Positions 34,605-43,681 of a stretch of DNA of 64,000 bases are shown here, in pieces. Positions within the stretch are counted from its first letter, which is position 1. Each line of letters begins with the position of its first letter. The position numbers and the translations under genes were made by a program. The notes beneath the pieces were generated by a model. That model was given only the letters and a program-made list of their open reading frames with translations, made no database searches and was not told the DNA's origin. The stretch covers positions 62,001-126,000 of the forward strand of contig JBJMQS010000073.1 of the NCBI GenBank assembly GCA_045802605.1, in the 5' to 3' direction. This DNA is from JBJMQS01 sp045802605. Lineage in GTDB: Bacteria > Planctomycetota > Planctomycetia > Gemmatales > Gemmataceae.

Positions 34605-35072
34605 TTATCCTGCCGGCGGGTAGAGCCGATACAGCATCCAATACACAACTACTCCGGTAATCGACACATAGAGCCAAATCGGAAATGTCCAACGGGCAAG
34701 TTTCAGGTGGCGATTTCCAGGGGCGCCAAAGCCTAAGATCAAAGTAATCGGGGCCAGAAAGGCGACAGCAAATGCCAGCAAAATATGCGAGATCAAGAGT
34801 GGATAATAAATGCGTCTGGGCCAGCCGGTGGCAGTGAAGGGTGTCGAAGCCCCACCTTTTACACCGAAGTGAAAAACGCAATAAGTGAAAAGAAATAGTG
34901 TGGAAATGATAAATGCCGTCATCAAGCAGAACTTATGCAGTCGAATTCTCCGCCGACGAATTGCCAGAAATCCGGCCACGAGGAAAACCGCTGCGATGGC
35001 GTTTAATGTGGCGTTGACTGCGGGCAAGTCGCTTGCGGTCAATCCTAATGGCGCGAGCAGCCGATCGATCAT
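34605..35072 (-). CDS. DUF420-family membrane protein
   Basis: A 155-residue protein with four hydrophobic helices. The family pattern is seen in LPAVNATLNAIAAVFLVAGF, RIRLHKFCLMTAFIISTLFL and YYPLLISHILLAFAVAFLAP, with conserved His in the helices (LHKFC, SHILL). DUF420 members are nearly always found with heme-copper oxidase genes and are thought to help assembly, as in the CtaM-like proteins. Its start overlaps the stop of the SCO gene by 4 bases. Confidence 0.85.
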   Translation of the reverse strand: MIDRLLAPLGLTASDLPAVNATLNAIAAVFLVAGFLAIRRRRIRLHKFCLMTAFIISTLFLFTYCVFHFGVKGGASTPFTATGWPRRIYYPLLISHILLAFAVAFLAPITLILGFGAPGNRHLKLARWTFPIWLYVSITGVVVYWMLYRLYPPAG

Positions 35073-35677
35073 CGCTGGCTCGCCAAGTGACGAGCGGCAC
35101 GTTCGAGGGCGTCTACTCCGTCCGCCATAGTTCCATCGAAGTAGCCGCGGATTTCGCCCTTCTGATCCACCAACACAAGCTTGCTCGAATGCAGCATCTT
35201 GTTGCCGGTATTTCGTTCGGGGCCCTTGTTCTCTTCCAACCCCAGCTTCAATCGCCCCACGACAAATTCTTCGACTTTGGATCGATCGCTAGTGAGGAAC
35301 AGCCAACGCTGGGGATCGGCCCCGAATGTTTGAGCGTAGGCATCGAGTTTCTCGGGTGTGTCGTTATCGGGGTCCACGGTCAGACTGAGCAGTCGGAGGT
35401 TTCCTACATCTTTCAGATCCGATTGCAGCCGCGCCATCGAGCCAGAGAGGGCAGGGCACGATTCAGTGCAACAGGTAAAAAAGCAGGCGAACACGCAGAC
35501 CCGCCCCAATAAGTCGCGGTCGCTGACAGGCTTGCCATCGCGGCCAACAAAGGTAAATGGTGCGACCGAGCCGAAATGGTCAAGTTCTAATTCGCTGCTC
35601 CGCTTCCATGTGGCCGCGATCAGAATTGCCGAAAGCCCGAGCAAAACAAGCGTGACGAACCGCAACCGCCGAACCAT
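35069..35677 (-). CDS. SCO1/SenC-family copper chaperone
   Basis: A 202-residue membrane-anchored protein (N-terminal helix RFVTLVLLGLSAILIAATW) with a thioredoxin fold facing outward. The copper/redox motif is CTESC (Cys70, Cys74) in FFTCCTESCPALSGS; the distal His is in MLHSSKLVLVDQKGEIRG; LTVDPDNDTPEKL is the SCO-specific loop. Such proteins deliver copper to the CuA site of oxidase subunit II, here encoded six genes upstream. It overlaps the DUF420 gene by 4 bases and follows the subunit IV gene by 4 bases. Confidence 0.9.
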   Translation of the reverse strand: MVRRLRFVTLVLLGLSAILIAATWKRSSELELDHFGSVAPFTFVGRDGKPVSDRDLLGRVCVFACFFTCCTESCPALSGSMARLQSDLKDVGNLRLLSLTVDPDNDTPEKLDAYAQTFGADPQRWLFLTSDRSKVEEFVVGRLKLGLEENKGPERNTGNKMLHSSKLVLVDQKGEIRGYFDGTMADGVDALERAARHLASQR

Positions 35678-35681
35678 GCGA

Positions 35682-36020
35682 TCACTTTCCGTAGAAGTTC
35701 TTCCAATAAATCACAAGGTCCGGCAACAATGCCAGCACGGCCATCGGTGCGAGCACGAACGTCGGGACGATCAGGAAATAAAGTTTGTACCAGTCCCACT
35801 TCAGGTGCATGAAGATCATAGCCACGAGCACTGCCTTCACCACGGCCACGCCCAGAATGATCGTAAAGCCCATTTCGCTCGTCAGGTGATTCTGTCGAAC
35901 CATGTAATTCACGACGAACGACACAATCGTGAAGATGCAAAGGGCCGCGAAGACAACCCAATATGCCGAGATCTTGGATACCGGGTCGTGATCGGGAGCG
36001 ACTTCCGCGTGATGAATCAT
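35682..36020 (-). CDS. Cytochrome c oxidase subunit IV-like protein
   Basis: A 112-residue protein with three hydrophobic helices (ISAYWVVFAALCIFTIVSFV, GFTIILGVAVVKAVLVAMIF, FLIVPTFVLAPMAVLALLPD). The stretch VVKAVLVAMIFMHLKWDWYK is the hallmark of the bacterial COX4/CyoD-type small subunit. It follows the subunit III gene after 48 bases. The small subunit probably stabilises the complex. Confidence 0.85.
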   Translation of the reverse strand: MIHHAEVAPDHDPVSKISAYWVVFAALCIFTIVSFVVNYMVRQNHLTSEMGFTIILGVAVVKAVLVAMIFMHLKWDWYKLYFLIVPTFVLAPMAVLALLPDLVIYWKNFYGK

Positions 36021-36068
36021 GATCTCCTCCGAAGCTCTGGCACGCCAATGCCCGGGCTTTTCAGTGTC

Positions 36069-37022
36069 TCATACCAGGTACAGAAGCGGGAACAGGAAAA
36101 TCCACACGATATCGACGAAGTGCCAGTAAAGGCCCGTGTATTCGAAAAGCCCTTCGTGCTGTGGTCCGAGCCGGCCTCGAGCGGCCATGATCAGGATGAT
36201 CGCGAAGACCACCAGCCCACCCAAGACGTGCAGCGCGTGGAATCCGGTCATCGCGAAGTAGCATGAGGCCCACATGTTGCCGAATGGCACGTAAGGCGCG
36301 AGGTGCAACTCGGCCTTTTCTTCCTTGTGTTCGACGCGATGTTCGCTCTTGGCGAGCAATTCATTGACGCGTTGGCCGACTTCAATCGGATTGAGCGGTT
36401 TGTTGGGGGGCAGATTCGTTGCGGGGTTCACCTCGCCGCCGTCGAGGTCTTTGGCGAGCGTTTGAGCGTCCTTGTAGGTCTCTGAGTCTTTGGCGATGTG
36501 GTGATGATCAGGATCGTCGATCACCGCCCGCAATTGGCCACGGATGCGATCTTTGTAGAGGTAGCCGACGTCCGTCGATTCGAGGTGGTCGCCGATGTTG
36601 CCGGGCAAAATACCATGCTCAAACTTCGCTTTGTACTCGAGCGCCTTGATCCCCATGAAAACGCAGCCCAGGGCCAACGTCACCGCAATATAGATCGTCG
36701 CTTTCTTGACATCGCGGTGGCCCAGAGCATGATGCCCCAGCACGATCGACAGCGACGAGCAAATCAGAACGAACGTATTGACAGCACCCATCCACTCGGC
36801 GAGATGCACATCATGGGGCCGCGGCCAGTGAATTTCCTGTTGTGCGGTCCCAAGCGTAACGACTCGGTTCGGGGCCGACTGCCGCAAGACGATGTAAGAG
36901 CCAATCAGGCCCGTAAAGAACATGATTTCGGTGACGAGGAAGAGCCAGATCGCCAACTTGCCATTGGGCATGGGCAAGCCCATGTGCAAGGGCGATACGG
37001 GTTCGTTTTCGGTAACTGTCAT
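36069..37022 (-). CDS. ctaE: Cytochrome c oxidase subunit III
   Basis: A 317-residue membrane subunit. The beginning MGLPMPNGKLAIWLFLVTEI MFFTGLIGSYIVL (shown in two parts) and the end TGFHALHVLGGLVVFAIILI with HEGLFEYTGLYWHFVDIVWI are the conserved helices of subunit III, including the Glu in FEYTGLYWHFVD. Odd: a long polar insertion of about 110 residues (YLYKDRIRGQLRAVIDDPDH to RVEHKEEKAELHLAPY) between helices, not found in the usual protein. ATG 37022 is chosen over 37046. It overlaps nothing but lies 11 bases after the ctaB stop. Confidence 0.92.
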   Translation of the reverse strand: MTVTENEPVSPLHMGLPMPNGKLAIWLFLVTEIMFFTGLIGSYIVLRQSAPNRVVTLGTAQQEIHWPRPHDVHLAEWMGAVNTFVLICSSLSIVLGHHALGHRDVKKATIYIAVTLALGCVFMGIKALEYKAKFEHGILPGNIGDHLESTDVGYLYKDRIRGQLRAVIDDPDHHHIAKDSETYKDAQTLAKDLDGGEVNPATNLPPNKPLNPIEVGQRVNELLAKSEHRVEHKEEKAELHLAPYVPFGNMWASCYFAMTGFHALHVLGGLVVFAIILIMAARGRLGPQHEGLFEYTGLYWHFVDIVWIFLFPLLYLV

Positions 37023-37033
37023 CTGGTCCGTCC

Positions 37034-37957
37034 TCATGAAGCCCACAAAGTCGGCAACTGTTTCGAAACAGCGAGCAGGATCAATAGCACGGGCAAATAC
37101 ACGATCGAAGCTCGCAAAACCGCACGGGCGTTCGAGACATCCGGCCTAGCGCGAAATGCCAGTACCGGTCTTAACCAGTAGGCCGCGAGCACGATAGCCC
37201 CAATCGAGTATGCGATTCCCGCTGAGAAGATTGAAGCCGCGAGCAAGCTGACCGGCACCAGCGCCGCGAGGTAGATCAGCATTTGCCGCGCGGTGGTCGC
37301 GCCAGTTTTGTCGTCGGTGGTCAGCATCTTGTGGCCCGCTGCTGCGTATTCATCGCGGTACATCCATGCGATGGCCAGGAAGTGCGGCACTTGCCAAACG
37401 AAAAGGATCAGGAAGAGCGTGGCGGCACCGGCATCGATTTGTCCACGCACTGCTGTCCAACCAATGACCGGCGGCATGGCGCCAGGCACCGCTCCGATGA
37501 GCGTGTTCAGCGAGGTCCGTTGTTTCGCCGGTGTGTACACGCCGAGATAACTTCCGAGTGTAAATACCGTGGCGGCCATGACGATTGGCGGGAGTGTCAG
37601 CCATTGATACGTGAGGCCACCGATGGCCAGGACGCAGCCAATCGCGAAGACCTCCCCGGGGAGAAGGCGTCCTGAGGGGAGGGGCCGGCCCGCGGTGCGA
37701 GCCATCTGTGCGTCGCTGAAGCGCTCCAGCCATTGATTCAGGGCGCTCGCGGCGGCCGTCACTAGGGCGGTGCCGATCATCGCATCGACTAACAACTGAG
37801 TTGGCACTTTGTCCACGGCCGCCAAATAGCCACCCAGGAAAACTGTGACCAACACCATCGCCGCAATGCGCGGACGGCAAAGTTGCACGTAATCAGCTAG
37901 TCGGGCTGGCGAAAGCGTCAGCGAGCTTTCGAACATGGCCGGGGCAGCGACTTTCAT
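37034..37957 (-). CDS. ctaB: Protoheme IX farnesyltransferase
   Basis: A 307-residue UbiA-type prenyltransferase that converts heme B to heme O. The first aspartate-rich region reads NQWLERFSDAQMARTAGRPL PSG (first 20 and the last 3), which keeps the metal-binding Asp and the RTxxRPL block. Nine hydrophobic helices are visible, starting ADYVQLCRPRIAAMVLVTVF. It starts on a 4-base overlap with the heme A synthase gene and precedes the subunit III gene; this order (ctaA-ctaB) makes heme A for the oxidase. Confidence 0.93.
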   Translation of the reverse strand: MKVAAPAMFESSLTLSPARLADYVQLCRPRIAAMVLVTVFLGGYLAAVDKVPTQLLVDAMIGTALVTAAASALNQWLERFSDAQMARTAGRPLPSGRLLPGEVFAIGCVLAIGGLTYQWLTLPPIVMAATVFTLGSYLGVYTPAKQRTSLNTLIGAVPGAMPPVIGWTAVRGQIDAGAATLFLILFVWQVPHFLAIAWMYRDEYAAAGHKMLTTDDKTGATTARQMLIYLAALVPVSLLAASIFSAGIAYSIGAIVLAAYWLRPVLAFRARPDVSNARAVLRASIVYLPVLLILLAVSKQLPTLWAS

Positions 37958-39123
37958 AATGCGCCCTCCAGCGACCGGACATTGGCAAGTTCAGCGGCGA
38001 CTCGTGTTCGCCGTGTTTGCATCGCGAGCGCGACTGTGGCAGCAAAGAGGCTGTAGCCCACCAACGAATGACTCGTTCGCAAGATGGCATCACCGAGAGT
38101 CACTTGTTGGAACGATGCGGTTGTGATGCCATGCGTGAATCGTGCTAGCCAGGACTCGACTCCCAGAACAATCTGACAGACGAGCAGTCCCATCGCCAGT
38201 TTGGCCAGACAGCGGACGCTTTGCGGAGCGGCCGTATGTTGGATCCGCCAAGCGGTGCCACATACCGCGACTACCGCAGGGAATACGAACAGCAGATGCA
38301 GCCGCGGACCCATCCATCCAATCGTGGACCCGGAATGGCGCAAGATCACTCCGGCGAGCACCTGGAAAAACACAAGGTGCGCCGCCCACAGCGCCCAGCG
38401 ATCGATGCGCACTTCTGACTCAGCATGCATCCGTCGCGAGTCGGGAGAATCGATGGAGACCGTCGCTAGAGCGATCATCGTCGCCAGGGCGAGCACGATC
38501 TGTGAAAAGGCACCATGCACCGCGGCGAAGTCGGGACCGAACATGGCATCGAGTTTTACCCGGAAGCCACCCAGTAACCCTTGGATCAAAATGCACAACA
38601 AGAACAGTGACGAGAGGACGCGTGCGCCGCGAACAGGATCATCGGACCGCAACTTGCCGACAATTATCGCGACAAACAGGACCAAGCTCGTGCCCGCCAG
38701 GACGCACAGGCCAAATGCAAGCCAAGCGGGATCTGTGGTCACGACCGGTTCGGCCAAGCCGGCACTCGGACCCTGTGGCTGCTTGCTGCGTGCCAACCAC
38801 ATGGCCAGCGCTCCGCAAACCAGAATGCCGAATTGGCTCAGGATACCCGTTCGGCGCAAGCCCTTATTCGGTTCGCCGAACCAAAGTCCCAAAGTCAACA
38901 CGATGGCCATGCAGCCGAGCAGCATGCCGAAGAATCGGTGTGTGTGCTCGATGACGAGGAACTTGTTTTCCCATTCGATGACGAACAGGTGCCACGGGGT
39001 CTGCGGCCAGGTGTTGTCGGCCATGCCGGCTTGGAAACTAGTGACGAGTGCTCCTAGCGTCAGCATCGTGAAGACGCCGGCGAGAGTCGCAAAGGCCCAG
39101 ATTCGCAGCCAGGGTCGAACCAC
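37954..39123 (-). CDS. ctaA: Heme A synthase (COX15/CtaA family)
   Basis: A 389-residue membrane protein that oxidises the C8 methyl of heme O to give heme A. The family histidines are visible: VIEHTHRFFGMLLGCMAIVL in the first half, FAAVHGAFSQIVLALATMIA and, in the second half, LRHSGSTIGWMGPRLHLLFV and TSHSLVGYSLFAATVALAMQ. Eight helices are seen. Opening MVRPWLRIWAFATLAGVFTM. Its stop overlaps the ctaB start (ATGA). Three bases separate its start from the subunit I stop. Confidence 0.88.
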   Translation of the reverse strand: MVRPWLRIWAFATLAGVFTMLTLGALVTSFQAGMADNTWPQTPWHLFVIEWENKFLVIEHTHRFFGMLLGCMAIVLTLGLWFGEPNKGLRRTGILSQFGILVCGALAMWLARSKQPQGPSAGLAEPVVTTDPAWLAFGLCVLAGTSLVLFVAIIVGKLRSDDPVRGARVLSSLFLLCILIQGLLGGFRVKLDAMFGPDFAAVHGAFSQIVLALATMIALATVSIDSPDSRRMHAESEVRIDRWALWAAHLVFFQVLAGVILRHSGSTIGWMGPRLHLLFVFPAVVAVCGTAWRIQHTAAPQSVRCLAKLAMGLLVCQIVLGVESWLARFTHGITTASFQQVTLGDAILRTSHSLVGYSLFAATVALAMQTRRTRVAAELANVRSLEGAL

Positions 39124-39126
39124 GGA

Positions 39127-40941
39127 TTAATGCACTTTCGCAGGGTCAGTTTCGGGGACAACCAAGTTGGGCGCTTGCACGACGTAATCTTCACCATCCG
39201 CACATTCTGGTCCGGAAAACTCGTACGGTCCTCGGACCACGATCGGCACTTTCTCGAAATTGCCGTGCGGCGGTGGGGACGGTGCACCCCACTCCAGTGT
39301 GTTTGCCTTCCAGGGATTACGGCCCACCTTCTTGCCGGCGAACAGGCTGATTAGCAAGTTCGCCACAAAGATGAGCTGAGCCCCACCCATCACAAAAGCC
39401 GAGATCGAAATGAACTCGTTGAACGGCTGCAAGTGTTGAAGGAAGTGGGCATCGTTGGGCACCGCGTAGCGCCGCGGCATGCCACCCACGCCGAGAATAT
39501 GCATCGGGTAAAACGTGCAGTTGGCCGCGATGAAGGTGATGAAGAAGTGGACCTTGCCCCAAAACTCGTTCATCATTCGGCCAAACATCTTCGGGTACCA
39601 GTAGTACATGCCGGCGAAGATGCCGAAAACACTCGACATGAACAGCACATAGTGAATGTGCGCGACGATGAAGTAAGTGTTGTGGATGTACATGTCCACC
39701 GGCGTCGCCGCCATGAAGATGCCCGACAGCCCGCCGATGACGAACATGCCCACGAATGCCAGCGCGTTGAGCATTGGCGTGGTGAGATGCAGATCTGAAT
39801 TCCACGTCGTGCCGAGCCAGTTGAAGACCTTCACTGCGCTGGGCAGTGCGATCATGATCGTCGCCAGCATGAAACCGGTGCCGAGCCGTGGATCCATGCC
39901 GCTTTGGAACATGTGGTGGCCCCACACGATAAATCCAAGCCCCGCAATACCGGCGATCGCGAGCACCATCGGCTTGTAGCCGAAGAGCGGCTTGCGCGCG
40001 AATGTCGCAACGACGTCCGACACCATACCCATGGCGGGCAGAATCATGATGTAAACAGCCGGGTGCGAGTAGAACCAAAACAGGTGCTGCCACATGAGCG
40101 GCTGCCCGCCGCCTGGGCCCGTGGTCCAGTTGCCGAAGTAAGCGCCAGCCGGCGGCAGGAAAAAGCTGGTGTTGATAGTCTTGTCGAGCAATTGCAGGAT
40201 CAGGGCCACGGTCAACACCGGGAGAGCCATTGCTTGGAGGATCGCCGTAATGAACATGGCCCAGACGGTCAGCGGCATGCGGAAAAGCGTCATGCCGGGG
40301 GCGCGCATGTTAATGATCGTGGTGATGTAGTTCACCGAGCCGAGCATCGATGAGATGCCGACAAAGATCAAAGATGTCAGCCACATGATCTGGCCCATGC
40401 CGGAGGCCGCTTGTGCCGGCGATTCAAACCCCGAGCCGGCGGGCATCGTCGCACTCGAGATCGTGGGATAACTCGTCCAGCCAGAAGCGGCCGCACCGCC
40501 AAAGGCGAAGAAGCTCAAGCTGATCACAATGAAGGCGGGCCACATGAACCAGTAAGAGAGCATGTTCAGCGTTGGGAACGCCATGTCCTCCGCACCGATC
40601 ATGAGTGGAATCAAGAAGTTTCCGAAAGCACCCGTAAGCCACGGGATGATCACGAAGAAGATCATTACCGATGCATGCATTGTGAAGAGCATGTTGTAAG
40701 TGTCGAGCGGCATTTTGCCGCCTTCGGATGCACCCCACAACCATTTGCCGATCACAGGAATCGTGGCATTCGGCCAACCGAGCTGAGCACGCACTGCGAG
40801 CGCGAGAAAACCGCCCAGACCCAAGAAGATCAGGGACGTAAACATGAACTGCATCCCGATGACCTTGTGGTCGCGGGAGAAGACGTATTTGCCAAGGAAG
40901 CCCGGGTGATGGCCGTGCCCATTTCCGTGCGGGTCGCTCAT
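39127..40941 (-). CDS. ctaD: Cytochrome c oxidase subunit I (A2-type pattern)
   Basis: A 604-residue catalytic subunit that reduces oxygen and pumps protons. Heme and CuB ligands are visible: MHASVMIFFVIIPWLTGAFG (low-spin heme His), FWFYSHPAVYIMILPAMG (CuB His and the His-Tyr crosslink pair), WGHHMFQSGMD (two CuB His) and FIVAHIHYVLFMSSVFGIFA (heme a3/a His). HPAVY in place of HPEVY lacks the helix VI Glu of A1 oxidases, while the Tyr-Ser pair before the His fits the A2 (caa3) type. It lies between ctaA and the subunit II gene, 67 bases from the latter. Confidence 0.95.
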   Translation of the reverse strand: MSDPHGNGHGHHPGFLGKYVFSRDHKVIGMQFMFTSLIFLGLGGFLALAVRAQLGWPNATIPVIGKWLWGASEGGKMPLDTYNMLFTMHASVMIFFVIIPWLTGAFGNFLIPLMIGAEDMAFPTLNMLSYWFMWPAFIVISLSFFAFGGAAASGWTSYPTISSATMPAGSGFESPAQAASGMGQIMWLTSLIFVGISSMLGSVNYITTIINMRAPGMTLFRMPLTVWAMFITAILQAMALPVLTVALILQLLDKTINTSFFLPPAGAYFGNWTTGPGGGQPLMWQHLFWFYSHPAVYIMILPAMGMVSDVVATFARKPLFGYKPMVLAIAGIAGLGFIVWGHHMFQSGMDPRLGTGFMLATIMIALPSAVKVFNWLGTTWNSDLHLTTPMLNALAFVGMFVIGGLSGIFMAATPVDMYIHNTYFIVAHIHYVLFMSSVFGIFAGMYYWYPKMFGRMMNEFWGKVHFFITFIAANCTFYPMHILGVGGMPRRYAVPNDAHFLQHLQPFNEFISISAFVMGGAQLIFVANLLISLFAGKKVGRNPWKANTLEWGAPSPPPHGNFEKVPIVVRGPYEFSGPECADGEDYVVQAPNLVVPETDPAKVH

Positions 40942-41008
40942 TTCTATCGTCCTCGATCCGGATAAGTCCGGCTTGATGGATCAGTTGCAACTTCAGGCGA
41001 TCGGAGAA

Positions 41009-41953
41009 TTACGGGAAAGCACTCACAGTACCGGGCGCCGCCTGCTTCGCATTGACAAGATCTCGGGCGTGTCGCAGCCAGGCGAGGAAGTCATCTTTGG
41101 TCGGGTGGACAAACAGTTTGCCGCGCATGAGCGAATGACGCGTGCCGCAATATTGTGTGCAAACCATGTCGAAGACGTAATTCGGGTCCTCGGTCCACTG
41201 GCTCCTGTCACCAAGCTTCCAGCCATCGGACCAACTCTGTTGCCCGTTCGCATCGCTGAGCCGAGTATTCGCTTCGGTGGCTTGGAACCAGACGGGAATC
41301 GTCCGGCCCGGCAGCGCGTCCTGCTTGAGACGCAGATTTGGGAAAAACAGGCTGTGGCCGACATCGCGAGTCTTAAAGTGCATCAGCACTTTTTGATCTT
41401 TCCAGGTGTGGATGTCGTTGGGCATCCAAATATCATCCATGCGCTCGTTGAGCCTGGTTTTGAAATCCTTGACTGCCGACGCGGGATCGCGTTCCCACTC
41501 GGAGACGTGATCCGGCGACGGGTAGCGAATCCGGAATTCCCATTGCCGTGCTTCGACGCCCATCTGCAGATAGGAGTCGCCCTTGTCCAGCGATTCAACC
41601 AAATGGGTGGGGTATTTGATGTTCGCCCAGGCTTTGACTTGGAGAACGGCGATCAGAATCAATATGGCTGCCGGCACGATGGACCACACAAGTTCGAGGC
41701 GTTTGTCGCCGTGGCTGAATTCGGACTTGCGACCTAGTTTTCCGGAGTGAACGATGTTGAAGACCAACAGAACTTCAGTGAGCACATAGAAGAACGCAAC
41801 GATGGCAAGGATGAGATAAAAGAGATTGTCGATTTCAGGCGCGTAGCTCGATGCGCTCATCGGCAGCCACCAATGGCGCAGCGGTGAGACGGCCGTCAGC
41901 ACAAACGCACCCAACAGCACCAAGCCAAAAACCAAACCCCAAAACCGATTCAT
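41009..41953 (-). CDS. ctaC: Cytochrome c oxidase subunit II
   Basis: A 314-residue CuA-containing subunit: two to three N-terminal helices (MNRFWGLVFGLVLLGAFVLT and NLFYLILAIVAFFYVLTEVL) and a periplasmic cupredoxin domain. The CuA ligands are the His in RDVGHSLFFPNLRL and the block VCTQYCGTRHSLMRGKL (Cys-x3-Cys-x3-His-x2-Met). The Glu usual at position 3 of this block is Gln; only its backbone carbonyl binds copper, so the site can still form. No CxxCH is present, so no cytochrome c domain is fused, unlike many caa3 enzymes. The separate diheme cytochrome upstream may do that job. Confidence 0.92.
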   Translation of the reverse strand: MNRFWGLVFGLVLLGAFVLTAVSPLRHWWLPMSASSYAPEIDNLFYLILAIVAFFYVLTEVLLVFNIVHSGKLGRKSEFSHGDKRLELVWSIVPAAILILIAVLQVKAWANIKYPTHLVESLDKGDSYLQMGVEARQWEFRIRYPSPDHVSEWERDPASAVKDFKTRLNERMDDIWMPNDIHTWKDQKVLMHFKTRDVGHSLFFPNLRLKQDALPGRTIPVWFQATEANTRLSDANGQQSWSDGWKLGDRSQWTEDPNYVFDMVCTQYCGTRHSLMRGKLFVHPTKDDFLAWLRHARDLVNAKQAAPGTVSAFP

Positions 41954-42022
41954 CGCGAGGTCCTCCAGCGGTTAAACCGCCAGCTTACCGACACTCAACT
42001 GCCCTTAACCACCAGCGACTGT

Positions 42023-43510
42023 TCAATCCACTACCACGCCCCGCTGTTTCAGCTTGGCCCGCATGTCCGGATAATGCAGGACTTGCATGAAGTTCACGAG
42101 GTCCCAGATCTTATCCACTCGCCCGGCGCGATCTTCGTCATTTGGACGCAGCTCTTTGTCGTAACTCGCCATGCCTGCGCCGCTGATGCCCGACCAAACG
42201 CGGTAGTACATGTCGATTGGCCGGCGTCCCCCGCGGTAGTAACCGTCGGTGAGATTTCGTGGCCGCACAATCGTGCCCCAAGCGTCGAAGTAATACGGCG
42301 CTTCACGGCCATAGTTCTTGTGACACGAGACGCAACTCGCCGTGCCAGTGTTGAAGAGCGTCGCTCCACGTGCGGCGGAGGTCAACAACGCCTCTTCGTT
42401 ATCCTCGTAAGGATAAGGGTCGGGAGTAATTACCGAATCTTGAGCTGCCAGCCAGCGCGGGGCGAAGCCTTCCAGCGCTTCGACAAACATTGCATCCATG
42501 CCGGCCAGCGCGGTCTTTTCCTCTTCAGCCGTGGGCGCTTTGACTGCTTTCAAATCGTTGGTCGCTTTGTCGATGTCTGCGGCCGACTTCTTGTCTTCGG
42601 TCATGGATGTGCGAAGGGCTTGAATTTCTTCAGCGGTCGGTGGATCAACCAGTTTGCTCTTTTGGAACCATTGGTCGATGACATAGAACTCGATCTCACC
42701 ACGCATGCTCAAATGAATCACATAGCTGGCCATCTTCTCGAGGTCTTCGCGCGGATACATGTTGAACGACGGCATCGACGTGCCTTCAATGCCGTGAGAC
42801 ATCACATGCAACAAATCATCACGCCGCGGCTTGCGCTCACCCAAGTCCTGCGTGGATGACGTGAACTTGAAGATGCCTTGCCGGTAATCGCGCGGATGCG
42901 GGTTTACCCAGAAGCCCGTCGGGCCCCGGCCATTACCTTCCAGGCCGTGGCAGTGGAGGCAATTGCGGCGATAGAGGCGGCTTCCTTCGGCCAGCGTGTC
43001 TTTGTCGAGTCGTAGCCGAGAAGACATCTCGGCTGGGATACCCATGTCGTCGCCGCCTTCACCCTTAATCTTCACGATGGGATTGCTCGGCGTGCCGAAG
43101 AGCTTGGTCAGCATCTCGCCAAGCTTTTTCCGCTCACTGGCGGTGAGATTGCGCGGATCGACGATGTTATTCGCCTTGTATTCTTCCAATAGTGCTTTTT
43201 GATTTTCGCTGAGTTTCAAGCTCTGATTCGAAACCTGCTGATCAATCTTGGGCAGGTCAATCACACGGATCTTGGCGTCGGGATCGAAGCGCCGCGGCAT
43301 CGTCGCCAAAAAGTCGAGCGGCATGTGGCCGGGAGTATTGAAGCCGGTCGGTTGAAGTTTCGGAATGGATCGCAACAGGAAATCGGTGCGGACGGAATAG
43401 GAAAGCTCGGCGGGATATCGGTCGTTGTCGCCACAGCCAGATAGGGCGACCAGCGCAGCCAAGAGGCTGATGGGCCGGAGAGCCCGACCCACAATTCGAC
43501 CCGGTGTCAT
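42023..43510 (-). CDS. Diheme cytochrome c, lipoprotein
   Basis: A 495-residue exported protein with a lipobox-like start (LLAALVALSGCGDN) and two c-type heme sites: NCLHCHGLEG (residues 183-192) and SCVSCHKNYG (382-391). Candidate distal Met ligands lie in EGTSMPSF and GAGMASY. An acidic helical insert (about 290-350) links the two domains. It heads the oxidase cluster, 69 bases before the subunit II gene, and probably passes electrons to CuA, replacing the fused cytochrome domain that is missing from subunit II. No bc1 or alternative complex III genes are in the window. Confidence 0.9.
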   Translation of the reverse strand: MTPGRIVGRALRPISLLAALVALSGCGDNDRYPAELSYSVRTDFLLRSIPKLQPTGFNTPGHMPLDFLATMPRRFDPDAKIRVIDLPKIDQQVSNQSLKLSENQKALLEEYKANNIVDPRNLTASERKKLGEMLTKLFGTPSNPIVKIKGEGGDDMGIPAEMSSRLRLDKDTLAEGSRLYRRNCLHCHGLEGNGRGPTGFWVNPHPRDYRQGIFKFTSSTQDLGERKPRRDDLLHVMSHGIEGTSMPSFNMYPREDLEKMASYVIHLSMRGEIEFYVIDQWFQKSKLVDPPTAEEIQALRTSMTEDKKSAADIDKATNDLKAVKAPTAEEEKTALAGMDAMFVEALEGFAPRWLAAQDSVITPDPYPYEDNEEALLTSAARGATLFNTGTASCVSCHKNYGREAPYYFDAWGTIVRPRNLTDGYYRGGRRPIDMYYRVWSGISGAGMASYDKELRPNDEDRAGRVDKIWDLVNFMQVLHYPDMRAKLKQRGVVVD

Positions 43511-43681
43511 GCGAATGTCTCCCGCGGAAACCGACTACCTCAGGCTGCCTCGAAGCTAGATTGGTGTTTTCTTAGGCCGCAGCGCGCGGCCGTCAAGCGA
43601 GTTTTGCCCGGCACATGCTGGAGATAACCGGCTGCGATCGAATAGAATTCACTTTCCCTACCCGCATTTGAGCTAAGGACA

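Noticed and set aside
37022..37046. Longer start for oxidase subunit III
   Set aside because: The extra residues (MGFMRTDQ) would overlap the end of ctaB and have no counterpart in the family; ATG 37022 suffices.
38201..39130. 309-aa plus-strand frame opposite ctaA
   Set aside because: Heme A synthase motifs and overlaps with ctaB support the minus-strand gene; the plus-strand frame is rich in Arg, Ser, Thr and Pro without domains.
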